DNA from: Chloroflexota bacterium
GTDB lineage: Bacteria > Chloroflexota > Limnocylindria > QHBO01
DNA: 64,000 bases
Direction: 5' to 3'
Assembly (NCBI GenBank): GCA_003243965.1
Contig: QHBO01000048.1
Coordinates: 27,153 to 91,152 of the forward strand
In this document: positions 1 to 11,062 of the stretch, in pieces
Layout of the letters: each line of letters starts with the position of its first letter
How positions within the stretch are numbered: the first letter of the stretch is position 1
Program-made: the position numbers and the translations under genes
The notes under the pieces: model-generated
Databases searched by the model: none
What the model was told of the DNA's origin: nothing
What the model saw: the letters and a program-made list of their open reading frames with translations, nothing else

Positions 1-875
1 ATCTCCGGCCCATCGGTCGAGAGCCCGAACTGGACACCGTGCTCCACGAGGTTGCGGATCAGGCGCCGCATGTCGGCGAGGGTGCGGACCACGCGAGTGT
101 TGAGGTTGGAGCTTGGGCAGATCTCCAATACAACGCCGCGCTCGCGCAGAAGTCCCATCACAGAGGGGTCGCGCCCGCTCTGGATGCCATGCCCGATGCG
201 ATCCGGCTCCAGCGCCTCGACCGCCTCACGCACCTCGGCGGGGCCGCCGACCTCGCCTGCGTGGACCGTCAGGCCCAGGCCTGCGCGCCGGCACGCCTCG
301 AACACGTCACGGTAGTCCGCGAAGCGGAAGCCGCTTACCTCGGGACCGGCGATGTCGACGCCGACCACTCCGCGGCTCCGCCAGCTGATCGCCTTGGCGG
401 CGATGATCTCGTTGAGCTGCCGCGAGAACGCCCGGTCGAGGCAGAAGATCAGCCCCGCCTTGACCTGCGGGTACTCGAGGACGGCGCGGTCCATGCCTCG
501 GACCGCCGCCGCGATGATGTGGTCAAGGTCCTGCTCACCGCCGCGGTTGCGTTTCATGGGGTTGAAGCGCAGCTCCAGCTGGGTGACGTTGTTGCGCCGA
601 TACGCCCCGCCGATGACCTCGTACACGCTGCGCTCCACGGCGATCGGGCTCGACTGGATCAGCTCGGTCCAGTGGAACAGGTCGAGGTAGGCCTGGAAGG
701 AGCGGCGCCGGCGCCCGACGGTGATCAGGTCACGGAACGCCCAGTAGTCCTTGGTCGGCAGGCGGATGCCCTGGGCGTGGGCGATGCCCCACATGATCGC
801 GGGCGTGACCGCGGCGCCGAGATGCACATGGAGCTCGGTGAGCGGGGTGCGTGGATCGAGCCGTGGCCGCGGCAT
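1..875 (-). CDS. Adenosine deaminase-like amidohydrolase, C-terminus beyond window
   Basis: The minus-strand frame starts at ATG 875, about 4 nt after a GGGAG ribosome site, and runs off the left edge after about 291 residues. It shows the order of metal-site motifs of the adenosine deaminase superfamily: HVH at residues 16-18, HAGE in the middle, RIGHG after that, and STDGPE at the cut edge. These enzymes hydrolyse the amino group of adenosine or related purines such as aminodeoxyfutalosine, using one zinc ion in the cytoplasm. The N-terminal metal motif reads HVHLGAAV rather than the usual HLxG form. The exact substrate cannot be told. Nothing upstream joins it to an operon. Confidence 0.85.
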   Translation of the reverse strand, partial: MPRPRLDPRTPLTELHVHLGAAVTPAIMWGIAHAQGIRLPTKDYWAFRDLITVGRRRRSFQAYLDLFHWTELIQSSPIAVERSVYEVIGGAYRRNNVTQLELRFNPMKRNRGGEQDLDHIIAAAVRGMDRAVLEYPQVKAGLIFCLDRAFSRQLNEIIAAKAISWRSRGVVGVDIAGPEVSGFRFADYRDVFEACRRAGLGLTVHAGEVGGPAEVREAVEALEPDRIGHGIQSGRDPSVMGLLRERGVVLEICPSSNLNTRVVRTLADMRRLIRNLVEHGVQFGLSTDGPE

Positions 876-937
876 GTGCTCCCGTGGGGCTGCGTCGCGG
901 CGAGTCTAGCAGCCCTCGATCGGCCGATGCCGGGTGC

Positions 938-943
938 TAGAAT
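938..943 (+). promoter_or_regulatory. -10 box TAGAAT, leaderless start of zinc-ribbon gene
   Basis: TGCTAGAAT is an extended -10 element that ends 10 nt before the ATG at 954. There is no Shine-Dalgarno sequence, so the transcript probably begins at or next to the start codon. Confidence 0.5.
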
Positions 944-953
944 CCCGGCGCCG

Positions 954-1355
954 ATGGACATCAAGGGCGCGATCGAATGGGTCGCCAACCACCTGGGCTC
1001 AACTGGCGCGACGATCTTCCCGTTCCTGCTCGTCGGCCTCGTCGGGCTGTACCTGCTGGGGCTGATCGTCGGCTATCTGCGCGTCTCGCAGGTCGGCCTG
1101 CGGCCGGAGGGCGAGGCGGTCGCCGAACCGTCCCCGCTGCCGCGCGCGGCAGGTGGCGCGATTGCCGCGCCGAGCGGCGTCCCCTACTGCCCGACCGACG
1201 GCCTGCGATTCGGCGCCACGGCACGCTACTGCCCGGTGTGCGAGGCGGATTTGCTGGTCAGCTGCGCGAATTGCGGGGCCGAAGTCGGGGCCGCCGACGA
1301 GCGCTGCTACCGGTGCGGCACCCGCCAGACGGTCGCCGAGGCGCCGGCCGAGTAG
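954..1355 (+). CDS. Small membrane-anchored double zinc-ribbon protein
   Basis: This 133-residue protein has one hydrophobic segment at about residues 18-38 (FPFLLVGLVGLYLLGLIVGY), then a proline/alanine linker and a cysteine-rich tail. The tail holds four CxxC-like knuckles (CPTDG, CPVC, CANCG, CYRCG), which fit a double zinc ribbon. The start at 954 was chosen because a TAGAAT -10 box lies just upstream and the frame before it has no conserved sequence. It is divergent from the deaminase-like gene and convergent with the LCP gene. Proteins of this build often anchor or sense at the membrane, but no function can be assigned here. Confidence 0.7.
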   Translation: MDIKGAIEWVANHLGSTGATIFPFLLVGLVGLYLLGLIVGYLRVSQVGLRPEGEAVAEPSPLPRAAGGAIAAPSGVPYCPTDGLRFGATARYCPVCEADLLVSCANCGAEVGAADERCYRCGTRQTVAEAPAE

Positions 1356-1388
1356 GCGGCCCGTCCGCCATCCTCTCCCCGCGGCGGA

Positions 1389-1405
1389 GCGCCACGCGCT
1401 GGCGC
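1389..1405. terminator. Short hairpin between convergent genes
   Basis: GCGCCA (1389-1394) and TGGCGC (1400-1405) form a 6-bp stem with a 5-nt loop, midway between two convergent stop codons. There is no T-tract. It may act as a bidirectional terminator, but the evidence is weak. Confidence 0.25.
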
Positions 1406-1412
1406 CCGACGA

Positions 1413-2384
1413 TCAGCCGGTCATGACGCTCCGCACGTAGGCCTGGATCGCCGCGATGTTGGGGATGATGATCCAACCGCGCGGGCTGTTCGGCTCGATG
1501 CCGGCGAAGAACGAGAACTGGGGTGGCGCGAGGACCACGCGGGTCACCTTGGCCCGGCCGCTGCGGACCGCGATCTCGCGCAGGGTCCGCAGCTTGGCGA
1601 GCGGAAGGTCGGTGCGCAGCGAGTGGAGGCTTGACAGCAGCGCGACCAGGTCGATCTTCGTCTTGGGGTTCACCAGCTTTGCGACCAGCGCCAGCAGGAC
1701 CTGCTGCTGTCGTCCGGCGCGGGCGAAATCACTGTCCTGGTCCCGGGTGCGAACGTAGCGCGCCGCCCCGTTGCCGTCGAGATGGACGCGTCCCGCGGGA
1801 AGCGAGAGGTCCAGCGGTGGGTCATACAGCGGATACGGGTTGACCACGTCCACGCCCCCCACCGCGCTCACGATGCCGCCGAAGTCCGGCATGTTGACCT
1901 CGACGTAGTAGTCGATCGGGACGCCGAGGGTGGCGGCCATCGCGCGCTTCATGGCCTGCACGCCCAGAGTGGTCTGGATCCCGTTCACCTTGTCGCGCCA
2001 TACCCCGCCGTTGCCGAGGGGGATGTCAACCGTGTCGCGCGGCAGCGAGACCATCGAGATCCGGGTGTGCGTGGTATTCACGCTGACGACCATGATCGAG
2101 TCGGTGCGCACGAACATGCCGCGCGACGCGCGGTCAGGATTCGAGTCGTTGCCGATGACCATCACCGTCAGCCGGCGGTTCAGGAGGCCCTGGTCGAGCG
2201 GGACCGGGGTCGGCGCCGGAGTCGGCCTGGGCGTCGGGCTTGGGCTGGGGCTGGCGCTCGGACTGGGCGTGGCGGTGGGCGATGCGGCGGGGGCAGCCTG
2301 GCTGCTGCAGCCGGCGATCATCCCCAGGGCGAGAAGGGTGGAAACGAAGGCGCCGGAGGCGTGCGAAGGTCGGGAAGCGATCAT
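1413..2384 (-). CDS. LytR-CpsA-Psr (LCP) family lipoprotein
   Basis: The 323-residue protein begins with a signal peptide and a lipobox (IAGC, Cys26). A Pro/Ser/Ala/Thr linker to about residue 64 follows, then an LCP domain. Visible LCP features are SLPRD near residues 113-117 and the conserved stretch YVRTRDQDSDFARAGRQQQ, which carry the arginine and aspartate residues that bind the polyprenyl diphosphate head group. LCP enzymes transfer glycopolymers from a lipid carrier to peptidoglycan or another acceptor outside the membrane. A lipid-anchored LCP instead of the usual N-terminal transmembrane helix is a little unusual. It is divergent from the YjbQ gene, with the two -10 boxes 10 nt apart. 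Confidence 0.85.
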   Translation of the reverse strand: MIASRPSHASGAFVSTLLALGMIAGCSSQAAPAASPTATPSPSASPSPSPTPRPTPAPTPVPLDQGLLNRRLTVMVIGNDSNPDRASRGMFVRTDSIMVVSVNTTHTRISMVSLPRDTVDIPLGNGGVWRDKVNGIQTTLGVQAMKRAMAATLGVPIDYYVEVNMPDFGGIVSAVGGVDVVNPYPLYDPPLDLSLPAGRVHLDGNGAARYVRTRDQDSDFARAGRQQQVLLALVAKLVNPKTKIDLVALLSSLHSLRTDLPLAKLRTLREIAVRSGRAKVTRVVLAPPQFSFFAGIEPNSPRGWIIIPNIAAIQAYVRSVMTG

Positions 2385-2392
2385 CGGCGCGG

Positions 2393-2413
2393 ATCATAGC
2401 GCGATGCTAGGCT
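2393..2413. promoter_or_regulatory. Back-to-back leaderless promoters for LCP and YjbQ genes
   Basis: TATGAT (2393-2398 on minus) lies 8 nt before the LCP ATG at 2384. TAGGCT (2408-2413 on plus) lies 6 nt before the YjbQ GTG at 2420. The two starts are only 35 bp apart, so the genes share one compact control region and probably both make leaderless mRNAs. Confidence 0.5.
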
Positions 2414-2419
2414 CGGCCG

Positions 2420-2833
2420 GTGGAATCGCGCGAGATCGGTGTTGACACCCCGAGCCAGCCGTCCGCCCTTGACCTGACCTCCGAGTGCGCCGGCTTTCTC
2501 GCCGATGTCGCCGACGGCGAGGACGGCCTGCTGAACGTATTCGTGCCGCATGCCACCGCTGGCCTGCTGGTCATGGAGCTCGGCAGCGGATCGGACCCGG
2601 ACCTGCTCGACACGGTCGCCGCTCTGCTCCGGCGGGATGACCGATGGCGCCACCGGCACGGCTCGCCCGGCCACGGCGCGGACCACGTGCTCCCGTTGCT
2701 GGCTGCGCCCTCGCTGACGATCCCGGTGCTCGGCGGCCGGATGGCGCTCGGGACGTGGCAGTCGATCGCCCTGCTCGACACCAACCCCGACAACACGCGG
2801 CGACGGGTCCGCCTCTCCTTCATCCCCGGCTGA
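2420..2833 (+). CDS. yjbQ: YjbQ/UPF0047 family protein
   Basis: The 137-residue protein matches the whole length of the YjbQ (UPF0047) fold. It has VPHATAGL near residue 42, an acidic DLLDT segment, GHGADHVLPLL, and the signature SLTIPVLGGRMALGTWQSI. Family members have weak thiamine-phosphate synthase activity in vitro; their true role is unsettled. The GTG start at 2420 is supported by a -10 box 6 nt upstream. The gene is convergent with the YyaL gene, with stop codons only 7 bp apart. Confidence 0.88.
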   Translation: MESREIGVDTPSQPSALDLTSECAGFLADVADGEDGLLNVFVPHATAGLLVMELGSGSDPDLLDTVAALLRRDDRWRHRHGSPGHGADHVLPLLAAPSLTIPVLGGRMALGTWQSIALLDTNPDNTRRRVRLSFIPG

Positions 2834-2840
2834 GGACGGA

Positions 2841-4895
<2,055 letters not shown>

Positions 4896-4972
4896 GCCGT
4901 CAGTTTGGCAGCCCCGGCCAGTATTGGCTGGATATCGGCTCGTCGGTTCCGCCTGCAGGGCAGACCTGCGAC

Positions 4973-5473
4973 TCAGGGGCCTTGACCGGGCACGAACTGG
5001 GGCGCCATGTCGGCAACCTTCCAGGTACCGCCCTCACGCAGCAGCACGTAATGCCAGATGAGGTTCGATTCGGAGTAGTCCTTGACTGTGCCGTTCAGGA
5101 CGTTGGCCAGTCGCTCGTGCCACCTGATGTCCAGGGTCTGCGAATCGGCAGATCCGTAGCTGTCGAGCAGTGTGACGTTTGTTATCGCGATCTCGCCTGG
5201 CAGGACGCTGCCGCTGGCTTCCAGGTCTCGGTAGTGGGCTATCGCGGCGCGCTCGATCTCCAGTGCCTTGCCGGTGAAAGCCGCGGTGAGCATGGACTCG
5301 GAGTGGGCTCGCGAAGCCGATGCCTCCACGGTACGCGCCTTCATCGCGGCTGCGATCAGCGCAGCCCTATCGACTCCCGCGGCGACCGTGCTGACCGCCA
5401 CCAGTCCGGCGCCCAGAGCCAGGGCGATGAGCGCACCGGCCGCCACCGGGCGGCCCCGCCAGCTCCTATTCAT
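4973..5473 (-). CDS. Exported protein coupled to the secreted amidase
   Basis: The 166-residue protein begins MNRSWRGRP, followed by a hydrophobic export segment (about residues 10-32). The remainder is a soluble domain rich in Ala/Glu/Ser, ending with a [11 protein letters not shown] strand. The ATG at 5473 overlaps the amidase stop as ATGA, so translation is coupled. The C-terminal part looks like the small NTF2-like or Tim44-like domains found next to secreted amidases. It is not recognised with certainty; a periplasmic or wall partner of the amidase is the likely role. Confidence 0.6.
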   Translation of the reverse strand: MNRSWRGRPVAAGALIALALGAGLVAVSTVAAGVDRAALIAAAMKARTVEASASRAHSESMLTAAFTGKALEIERAAIAHYRDLEASGSVLPGEIAITNVTLLDSYGSADSQTLDIRWHERLANVLNGTVKDYSESNLIWHYVLLREGGTWKVADMAPQFVPGQGP

Positions 5474-6096
5474 CTGTTGGTACTGGATACATGCCAGACC
5501 TCCGCGTACGTGCTGGGCCAAAGAGAGTTGTAGTAATAGAGCGTCCAGTACTCGCGATAGCGCGCGTTGGTATGCGCATCGACTAGATTTCCGTACGCGC
5601 CTCCGTGGGTTGCCGACCCTGCGGTCGCGACCACGATTGACGCATGACTGTTCGTATTGAAGGTGCGGTCGTTGTACCAGGCGTAGAAGACGACATCCCC
5701 AGCGACTCCCTGGCTGGACGCTGTCTGACGCCCATACTCATTCGACACGACCCAGCCGCCTGGGATATCCCGTTGAAGGAACGTCCTGTAGTCCGAGACC
5801 ACCGACCACGAGCCACTGTTCGACCATCCCCAGAACCCGTCAAAGTAGTAGTACCAGGGATTCGAGGTGCCCTTGTAGTGCATCGAGTAGCCACCGGCGT
5901 GTACCGCCTGAGAAACGTAGTTCGTGCAGTCGTTGCCGAAGCGTGGATACTGAACGTCGTTGTAGGAGTTCCACCACCCGTTCGCGTAGAGCGCAGCCGC
6001 GGCCGGATCGTAGGCGACGGCCCGGTCGACTGGGATCATCATTGCGCTCAACGCCAAAGCCAAGAGAGCGGATATCGGGTACCTGCGGGTTCTCAC
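5470..6096 (-). CDS. Secreted amidase-domain protein (Amidase_6, NlpC/P60-like fold)
   Basis: GTG 6096 is the best start. AGGGAGG lies about 6 nt upstream, and translation from there gives an ideal signal peptide (MRTRRYPISALLALALSAMM to about residue 28). The mature part has YANGWWNSYN, the catalytic-cysteine motif GNDCTNYVSQ, and a later histidine in NSHASIVVA, as in Amidase_6 proteins, which cleave amide bonds probably in cell-wall peptides. The protein is rich in Trp, Tyr and Asn. Codon use and GC are lower than in neighbouring housekeeping genes, suggesting transfer. It is first in a two-gene unit and divergent from the giant LuxR-type regulator. Confidence 0.8.
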   Translation of the reverse strand: MRTRRYPISALLALALSAMMIPVDRAVAYDPAAAALYANGWWNSYNDVQYPRFGNDCTNYVSQAVHAGGYSMHYKGTSNPWYYYFDGFWGWSNSGSWSVVSDYRTFLQRDIPGGWVVSNEYGRQTASSQGVAGDVVFYAWYNDRTFNTNSHASIVVATAGSATHGGAYGNLVDAHTNARYREYWTLYYYNSLWPSTYAEVWHVSSTNR

Positions 6097-6169
6097 CAGA
6101 GTCCTCCCTGCAATGGGATGCATCCAGCCGGTTGGGATGACATTGCGGTCGAAAGCCGCGGAGGTCATC

Positions 6170-6182
6170 GGTAGGTGCTACC
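6170..6182. promoter_or_regulatory. Palindrome in the amidase/LuxR-regulator divergent region
   Basis: GGTAG-GTG-CTACC is a perfect 5-bp inverted repeat around a 3-bp spacer in the 143-bp gap between the two divergent starts. It is a candidate operator for the neighbouring LuxR-type regulator, by position only. Confidence 0.3.
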
Positions 6183-6239
6183 AATAATTCGTGTTGCCGA
6201 TACCAACGGGGAGCCCGAGACCGGAAACAGGGGGGCCGC

Positions 6240-9116
6240 ATGAACTCTCTCGTCGGCCGCGACCTAGAGCTCCACAGCCTTGAGGCTGTTCTGTCGCGCG
6301 CGGTCGAACGTCATCCTGGCGCGGTTTTCTTGAATGGCCCGGCCGGCATTGGCAAGACGCGCCTGATCACTGAGGCTCGGCTGGCAACAGGGGCGTTGGT
6401 CTGGCTCGAGGCACGCTGTGTCGAGCTGGTGGGCCCGAGCCTGCCGTTCGGACCCTGGCGAGAGATGCTCGGTAACCCGATCGGCGGTGGTCAGCTCGCG
6501 GACGCGTCTAAGAAGCTGCGGTCGCTAGTCGGGCGCTCGGCAAACCGAGCCGCCGGGTTCAACGACGTATTCGCTTCCCTCGCCGAGGCCAGTGACCGCA
6601 TGGCAGTCGCTATCGTCATTGAGGACCTGCACTGGGCGGACCGTTCGTCACTCGACCTGCTGGCGTTCATCGTCCACTGCCTGCGGGACCAGCGCATCGC
6701 GGTTCTCGCCAGCTTCCGCAGTGATCATGAGTTGGACGACCACCTGATCTCGCTCTTGGCCGAACTGTCGCGTCTGCCGGTCGTCGATTCCATCTCGCTG
6801 GGACCACTCAGCCGACCCGCCGCAACTGCTCACCTGGCGCGGCTCGTTCGAAAGCGGCTCTCGCGCCCAGTAACCCAGCAGCTGGTCGCACGAGCCATGG
6901 GCAATCCCCTCTATCTGGAGCACTTTGCCCGTGCGGTGGAGAAAGGGGAGGATCCGTTCACCAGCCAGCCACCCATCGTTGCGGCTCGGATTGCGACCTT
7001 GCCCGCGCCGACGCGCTACCTCCTGGGACTGTTGGCCGCCGGACGTCGACCACTGCCGCATCGCGTGGTCGAGGCCGCGTGGCGCAGGAGCCCTCAGGAT
7101 CTGGCCGAAAGTGCTCGAGCCGCTATCGGCGCGAAACTGGTGACCGCCGGCGCACTTGGATACGCGATTCCAGACAAGCTGCTTGCCGAGGCGGCCTATT
7201 GGACCTTGACTCCGCCGGAACGGTCGGATGCCCATTCGGCACTGGCCGATGCTCTGTTGACTACGGCGGAGAGGTCGCAGGCACCTGCTCATTTCGCCGT
7301 GGAAGTCGTCGAGCACCTCCTAGCGGCCGACAGGAGCACAGAAGCTCTGCGTGTGGCCGTGGCGACAGGCCGGTCTGCAATGGGTTCCGGGGCATTCGTG
7401 CCAGCCGAGCGCCTCTTCGCGCTGGCTCTCGAGGCCGAGCAGCGGCTGCCAAGCCCTTCCCAGGCAACGGCGCCGATCGGTCTGGGCCGCCATCGGCTCT
7501 TGGAGCTTCGAGCGCGCGCCGCCTCGGCCGCCGGTGACCCCGCAAGCGCTGCGGAACTCCTCAGGGAGGCGATCCGCCTCAGCGGACTCAGAGCCGCGCG
7601 CAAGGCTGAGTTGCAGCAAGTGCTGGGCAGCTTCTTGAGCGCTGCGGGAGACGACGTGGGCGCTGCGGAGGCACTCGACAGTGCCGAGGCCCTGGCGCCG
7701 ACGGCCGCCTCATCCAAGGGCGCTCGCCTGTTGCTGACCCGGGCAGCCGAGCTCATGTTGAAGGGCCACTTCTCCGAGTCGGCGGAGATCGCAGCGCGTG
7801 GCGAAGCGCTGGCCAAAGCTCACAAGCGCATGGACCTGGTCGCCCAGGCCTTGGCCTTCATCGGGGTTGACCGCGTCGGACTCGGTGATGAGAAGACCGG
7901 GCTGTCGCATCTTCTTCGCGCCGTCGGCCTGGCGGAGCGCGCTCAGGCCCCCGAGACGGTCGCGGAGATACGCATCAACCTGGCAGCCAGTCTGTGTCGG
8001 GCGTGTCACTTCGAGGAGGCGCTGCGCGTCGCGGAGGCGGGACTCGCGGCAATCAACGAGGCTCGCCTCGAGGGCCGAGCTGGGCCTGGGCTCGCGGCGG
8101 CGGCCGCAGAAGCGATGTTCCGTCTCGGGCGGTGGCCTGACGCCTTGCGCGTGATAGCGGCCGGCCTGGAGGTCGCGTCGTCCGGTGAAAGCGAGATGGC
8201 GCTCCTGGCACTCCGCGGCCGCATCCAGGCCGCGCGTGGACACTTCTTCGCCGCACGACGGATGCTCGATCTGGCCGAAGCACGTGGCCGGGGCCTGCGC
8301 CGAGCGGATCTCGTGACTGAGATCGCCTTGGGCAGAGCGGAGCTGTGTCTGTGGACCGGCCGACTCGACTTGGCTCGGGAGACCCTGGCTAATGCGCTCT
8401 CGTACCTAGAGTCCACGGAGGACGATGCGCAACGAACAGCCGTCATAGCCCTCGCCTGTCGCGCAGAGGCCGAACACCTCTTGAGCTTGGGGCGACGACG
8501 GTACCCGAGCGAGGCTCGTGAATCAACGGAAAGGCTCGAGGAGTACGCATCATTGGCCCGGCGCATCGGACAGCTACATGCTGCGAATGCCGCAGCGGAA
8601 GCGGCGATTCGCATATCGGTGGCGTTGGCCCAAGCAGAGCGCGACCGAGCATCCAACCGGGACTCGTCGTCCACTTGGGAGTCGATCGCCGGCATGCGGG
8701 CATCTGTCGGAGACCGATACGGTGCGCTCTATGCGCGATGGCGCGCTGTGCAATGTCAGCTCAGCGAGCGTCTGGCGGAGGCGAGAGGTCACTTGTCGAC
8801 CCTGTATGTTGAGTCAGTCTCGCTCGGCGCCACACCCCTCCGGCGCGAGATCGAGGCTCTCGCCGCCCGGGCACGCTTTCGCTTGGATGCCGTGCCGGCC
8901 CCGGCACAGGAGTTCATGCCCTACGGGCTGACGAGGCGCGAAGTCGAGGTTCTGGACTTAATAGCGGCCGGCATGACAAACCGTGAGATAGGCGGATCGC
9001 TGTTCGTCACCGAGAAGACGGCCGCCGCTCACGTCTATCACATCCTCTCCAAGCTGAACGCAAAGACGCGACACGAGGCGGTCGCCATCTCCACTCGCCG
9101 CGCGCAAGATGGCTGA
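6240..9116 (+). CDS. Large ATP-binding LuxR-family regulator (LAL/MalT-like)
   Basis: The 958-residue protein has a STAND/AAA ATPase module at the N-terminus with Walker A GPAGIGKT (residues 33-40) and Walker B IVIEDLHWAD (about 121-130). A long alanine-rich helical repeat region, TPR-like, covers about 380-850. A LuxR helix-turn-helix forms the last 65 residues (LTRREVEVLDLIAAGMTNRE). Such proteins are signal-gated transcription activators; ligand binding in the repeats releases the DNA-binding end. A purine-rich GGGGGG run precedes the ATG. Being divergent from the secreted amidase pair makes that pair its likely target. GC content is slightly lower than the surroundings. Confidence 0.88.
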   Translation: MNSLVGRDLELHSLEAVLSRAVERHPGAVFLNGPAGIGKTRLITEARLATGALVWLEARCVELVGPSLPFGPWREMLGNPIGGGQLADASKKLRSLVGRSANRAAGFNDVFASLAEASDRMAVAIVIEDLHWADRSSLDLLAFIVHCLRDQRIAVLASFRSDHELDDHLISLLAELSRLPVVDSISLGPLSRPAATAHLARLVRKRLSRPVTQQLVARAMGNPLYLEHFARAVEKGEDPFTSQPPIVAARIATLPAPTRYLLGLLAAGRRPLPHRVVEAAWRRSPQDLAESARAAIGAKLVTAGALGYAIPDKLLAEAAYWTLTPPERSDAHSALADALLTTAERSQAPAHFAVEVVEHLLAADRSTEALRVAVATGRSAMGSGAFVPAERLFALALEAEQRLPSPSQATAPIGLGRHRLLELRARAASAAGDPASAAELLREAIRLSGLRAARKAELQQVLGSFLSAAGDDVGAAEALDSAEALAPTAASSKGARLLLTRAAELMLKGHFSESAEIAARGEALAKAHKRMDLVAQALAFIGVDRVGLGDEKTGLSHLLRAVGLAERAQAPETVAEIRINLAASLCRACHFEEALRVAEAGLAAINEARLEGRAGPGLAAAAAEAMFRLGRWPDALRVIAAGLEVASSGESEMALLALRGRIQAARGHFFAARRMLDLAEARGRGLRRADLVTEIALGRAELCLWTGRLDLARETLANALSYLESTEDDAQRTAVIALACRAEAEHLLSLGRRRYPSEARESTERLEEYASLARRIGQLHAANAAAEAAIRISVALAQAERDRASNRDSSSTWESIAGMRASVGDRYGALYARWRAVQCQLSERLAEARGHLSTLYVESVSLGATPLRREIEALAARARFRLDAVPAPAQEFMPYGLTRREVEVLDLIAAGMTNREIGGSLFVTEKTAAAHVYHILSKLNAKTRHEAVAISTRRAQDG

Positions 9117-9157
9117 CAGACATGCCGCGGTTGCGCTTCGGCGCCTGTCGCACTGCG

Positions 9158-11062
9158 TCAGCTCTGGATCCCCGCCGGCTCCGCCTCGGCGAGGAACTGC
9201 TGACGGTAGAGCGTGGCGTACAGGCCCTGGTGGCGCAGCAGCTCAGCGTGGGTGCCACGTTCCACGATTCGGCCTCGGTCGAAGACCAGGATCAGGTCGG
9301 CGCGCAGGATGGTGGACAGCCGATGCGCGATGGCGATCGTGGTGCGCCCCTCCATCAATCGGTTCAGCGCCGCCTGGATGAGGCGCTCGGATACGGTGTC
9401 GAGGGCTGAGGTCGCCTCGTCGAGGATCAGGATCCGCGGGTCCTTGAGCAGGACGCGCGCGATCGCCACCCGTTGCTTCTCCCCGCCGGAGAGCTTGTAG
9501 GCCCGTTCGCCGACCACCGTGTCGTAGCCCTCGGGGAGCTCCAGCACCCGGTCGTGGATGGCCGCCGCCCGCGCAGCTGCCTCGATCTCGTACATCGTCG
9601 CCTCGGGTCGGGCGTAGCGCAGGTTCTCCAGCACGCTGGCATGGAACAGGTAGGTCTCCTGGGTGACGACCCCGATGCCCCGCCCAAGCGACTCGAGCGC
9701 GAGGCGGCGGACGTCGACAGCGTCGATCAGCACCGCCCCGACCTGCACGTCGTAGAGGCGCGGGATGAGATAGGTGACCGTGGTCTTGCCGGCGCCCGAG
9801 GGTCCGACCAGCGCCACCAGCTGTCCTGGTTGCGCGTCGAAGCTGATGTCGGTGACGCCAAACGGCTGGATGGCGGTCGGCACGGCGCGCCCCTCGGCCT
9901 CGGCCGCCGCTGCCTCGGGAGCGACCGCCACGGCGCTGGGTGCCACCGGGTAGCGGAACGAGACATGCTCGAGACGCACCTCGCCGCGCATCCTTGTCGG
10001 CTCGAGCGCCACGGCATCGGGGGCGTCGGTGATCTCGTGCGGCAGCTCCAGGTACTCGAAGATGCGATCGAAGAGGGCGAGCGCGCCCTGGATCTCGACC
10101 TGGACGTTGAGCAGCTGGCCCATCGGGAAGAAGAGCCGGCTCTGGAGCGTGGTGAAGGCCACGATCGTCCCGATGCTGACGTGCCGGTCGCCGCCGATGA
10201 TCAGCGACCCGGCCAGAAGGTAGACGAGCGCGGGACTGATGCTGAAGAAGGTGCCAATCAGCGCGAAGAACCAGCGGCCGATCATCTGCTGTCGGATCTG
10301 CAGGTCACCGAGGCGCCGCGACTCGCGGCGGAACTTCTCGATGCTCGCCCGCTGTCCACCGAACGTCTTGCTGAGCAGGATGCCGGAGACGCTCAGCGAC
10401 TCCTCGGTGATGGCGCTCACCTCGGCGAGCGACTGCTGGGTGAGGGTGCTGACCTGGCGGCGCACCTTGCCGACGCGGAAGGTGATGTAGGCGAAGACCG
10501 GCATCATCCCCAGGCTCAGCGCCGTCAGCCGCCAGTCCAGGACCAGCATCGCGATCACGGTGGTGGCCACCGTGGCAAAGTTGCTGAGCAGCGAGGCGGC
10601 GGTATCGGTCACCACCGATTGGACCCCGTTGACGTCGTTGCCGATGCGGCTCTGGATCTCGCCGGTCCGCGTCTGGGTGAAGAACCGCAGCGACATCCAT
10701 TGCAGGTGGCTGTACAGCGCCAGGCGCAGATCGTCCATCACCCGCTGCCCGACGACGTTGCTGATGTAGCTCTGCCACACGCCGAGGAGGCTGGTCAGGA
10801 TCGGGAGCGCGATCATCAGCCCGCATTGCAGGTAGACCAGGCCCAGGTCGCGTGGGCCGGTCAGGTTGTCGATGATCAGCTTGAGCAGGATCGGGTTGAC
10901 GACCCCGATGCTGACCGTGACCAGGATCAGGACGGCGATGACCCCCAGGCGGCCACGGTATGGCCGGAAGAAGCCCGCGATGCGGGCCAAGGTCCGGCGT
11001 CCGCTCCCCGGTCGCGCCCGCAGGTCCACCTCCCCGCCGAAGCCGCCCCAGCCGCCTCTCAT
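9158..11062 (-). CDS. ABC exporter, fused membrane and ATPase domains (MsbA-like)
   Basis: The 634-residue half-transporter has six transmembrane helices in about residues 25-320 and a nucleotide-binding domain after about 370. Walker A (GPSGAGKT), the LSGGEKQR signature and Walker B (ILILDEATSALD) are all intact, so a homodimer should be active. A 20-residue Ala/Glu/Pro-rich insertion sits early in the ATPase domain and is unusual. The ATG at 11062 overlaps the stop of the PIG-L gene as ATGA, fixing the start and showing translational coupling. The substrate (lipid, glycolipid or drug) cannot be told. Coupling to a PIG-L deacetylase hints at a sugar-containing molecule. Confidence 0.9.
   Translation of the reverse strand: MRGGWGGFGGEVDLRARPGSGRRTLARIAGFFRPYRGRLGVIAVLILVTVSIGVVNPILLKLIIDNLTGPRDLGLVYLQCGLMIALPILTSLLGVWQSYISNVVGQRVMDDLRLALYSHLQWMSLRFFTQTRTGEIQSRIGNDVNGVQSVVTDTAASLLSNFATVATTVIAMLVLDWRLTALSLGMMPVFAYITFRVGKVRRQVSTLTQQSLAEVSAITEESLSVSGILLSKTFGGQRASIEKFRRESRRLGDLQIRQQMIGRWFFALIGTFFSISPALVYLLAGSLIIGGDRHVSIGTIVAFTTLQSRLFFPMGQLLNVQVEIQGALALFDRIFEYLELPHEITDAPDAVALEPTRMRGEVRLEHVSFRYPVAPSAVAVAPEAAAAEAEGRAVPTAIQPFGVTDISFDAQPGQLVALVGPSGAGKTTVTYLIPRLYDVQVGAVLIDAVDVRRLALESLGRGIGVVTQETYLFHASVLENLRYARPEATMYEIEAAARAAAIHDRVLELPEGYDTVVGERAYKLSGGEKQRVAIARVLLKDPRILILDEATSALDTVSERLIQAALNRLMEGRTTIAIAHRLSTILRADLILVFDRGRIVERGTHAELLRHQGLYATLYRQQFLAEAEPAGIQS

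Noticed and set aside
39..950. Long plus-strand open frame opposite the deaminase-like gene
   Set aside because: It is the antisense shadow of a conserved minus-strand coding region. Only the part from 954 has a promoter and a plausible protein.
9117..9157. GCTGAC/GTCAGC inverted repeat between the LuxR-type regulator and ABC genes
   Set aside because: Arms are 6 bp and far apart with weak internal pairing, so a terminator cannot be claimed.
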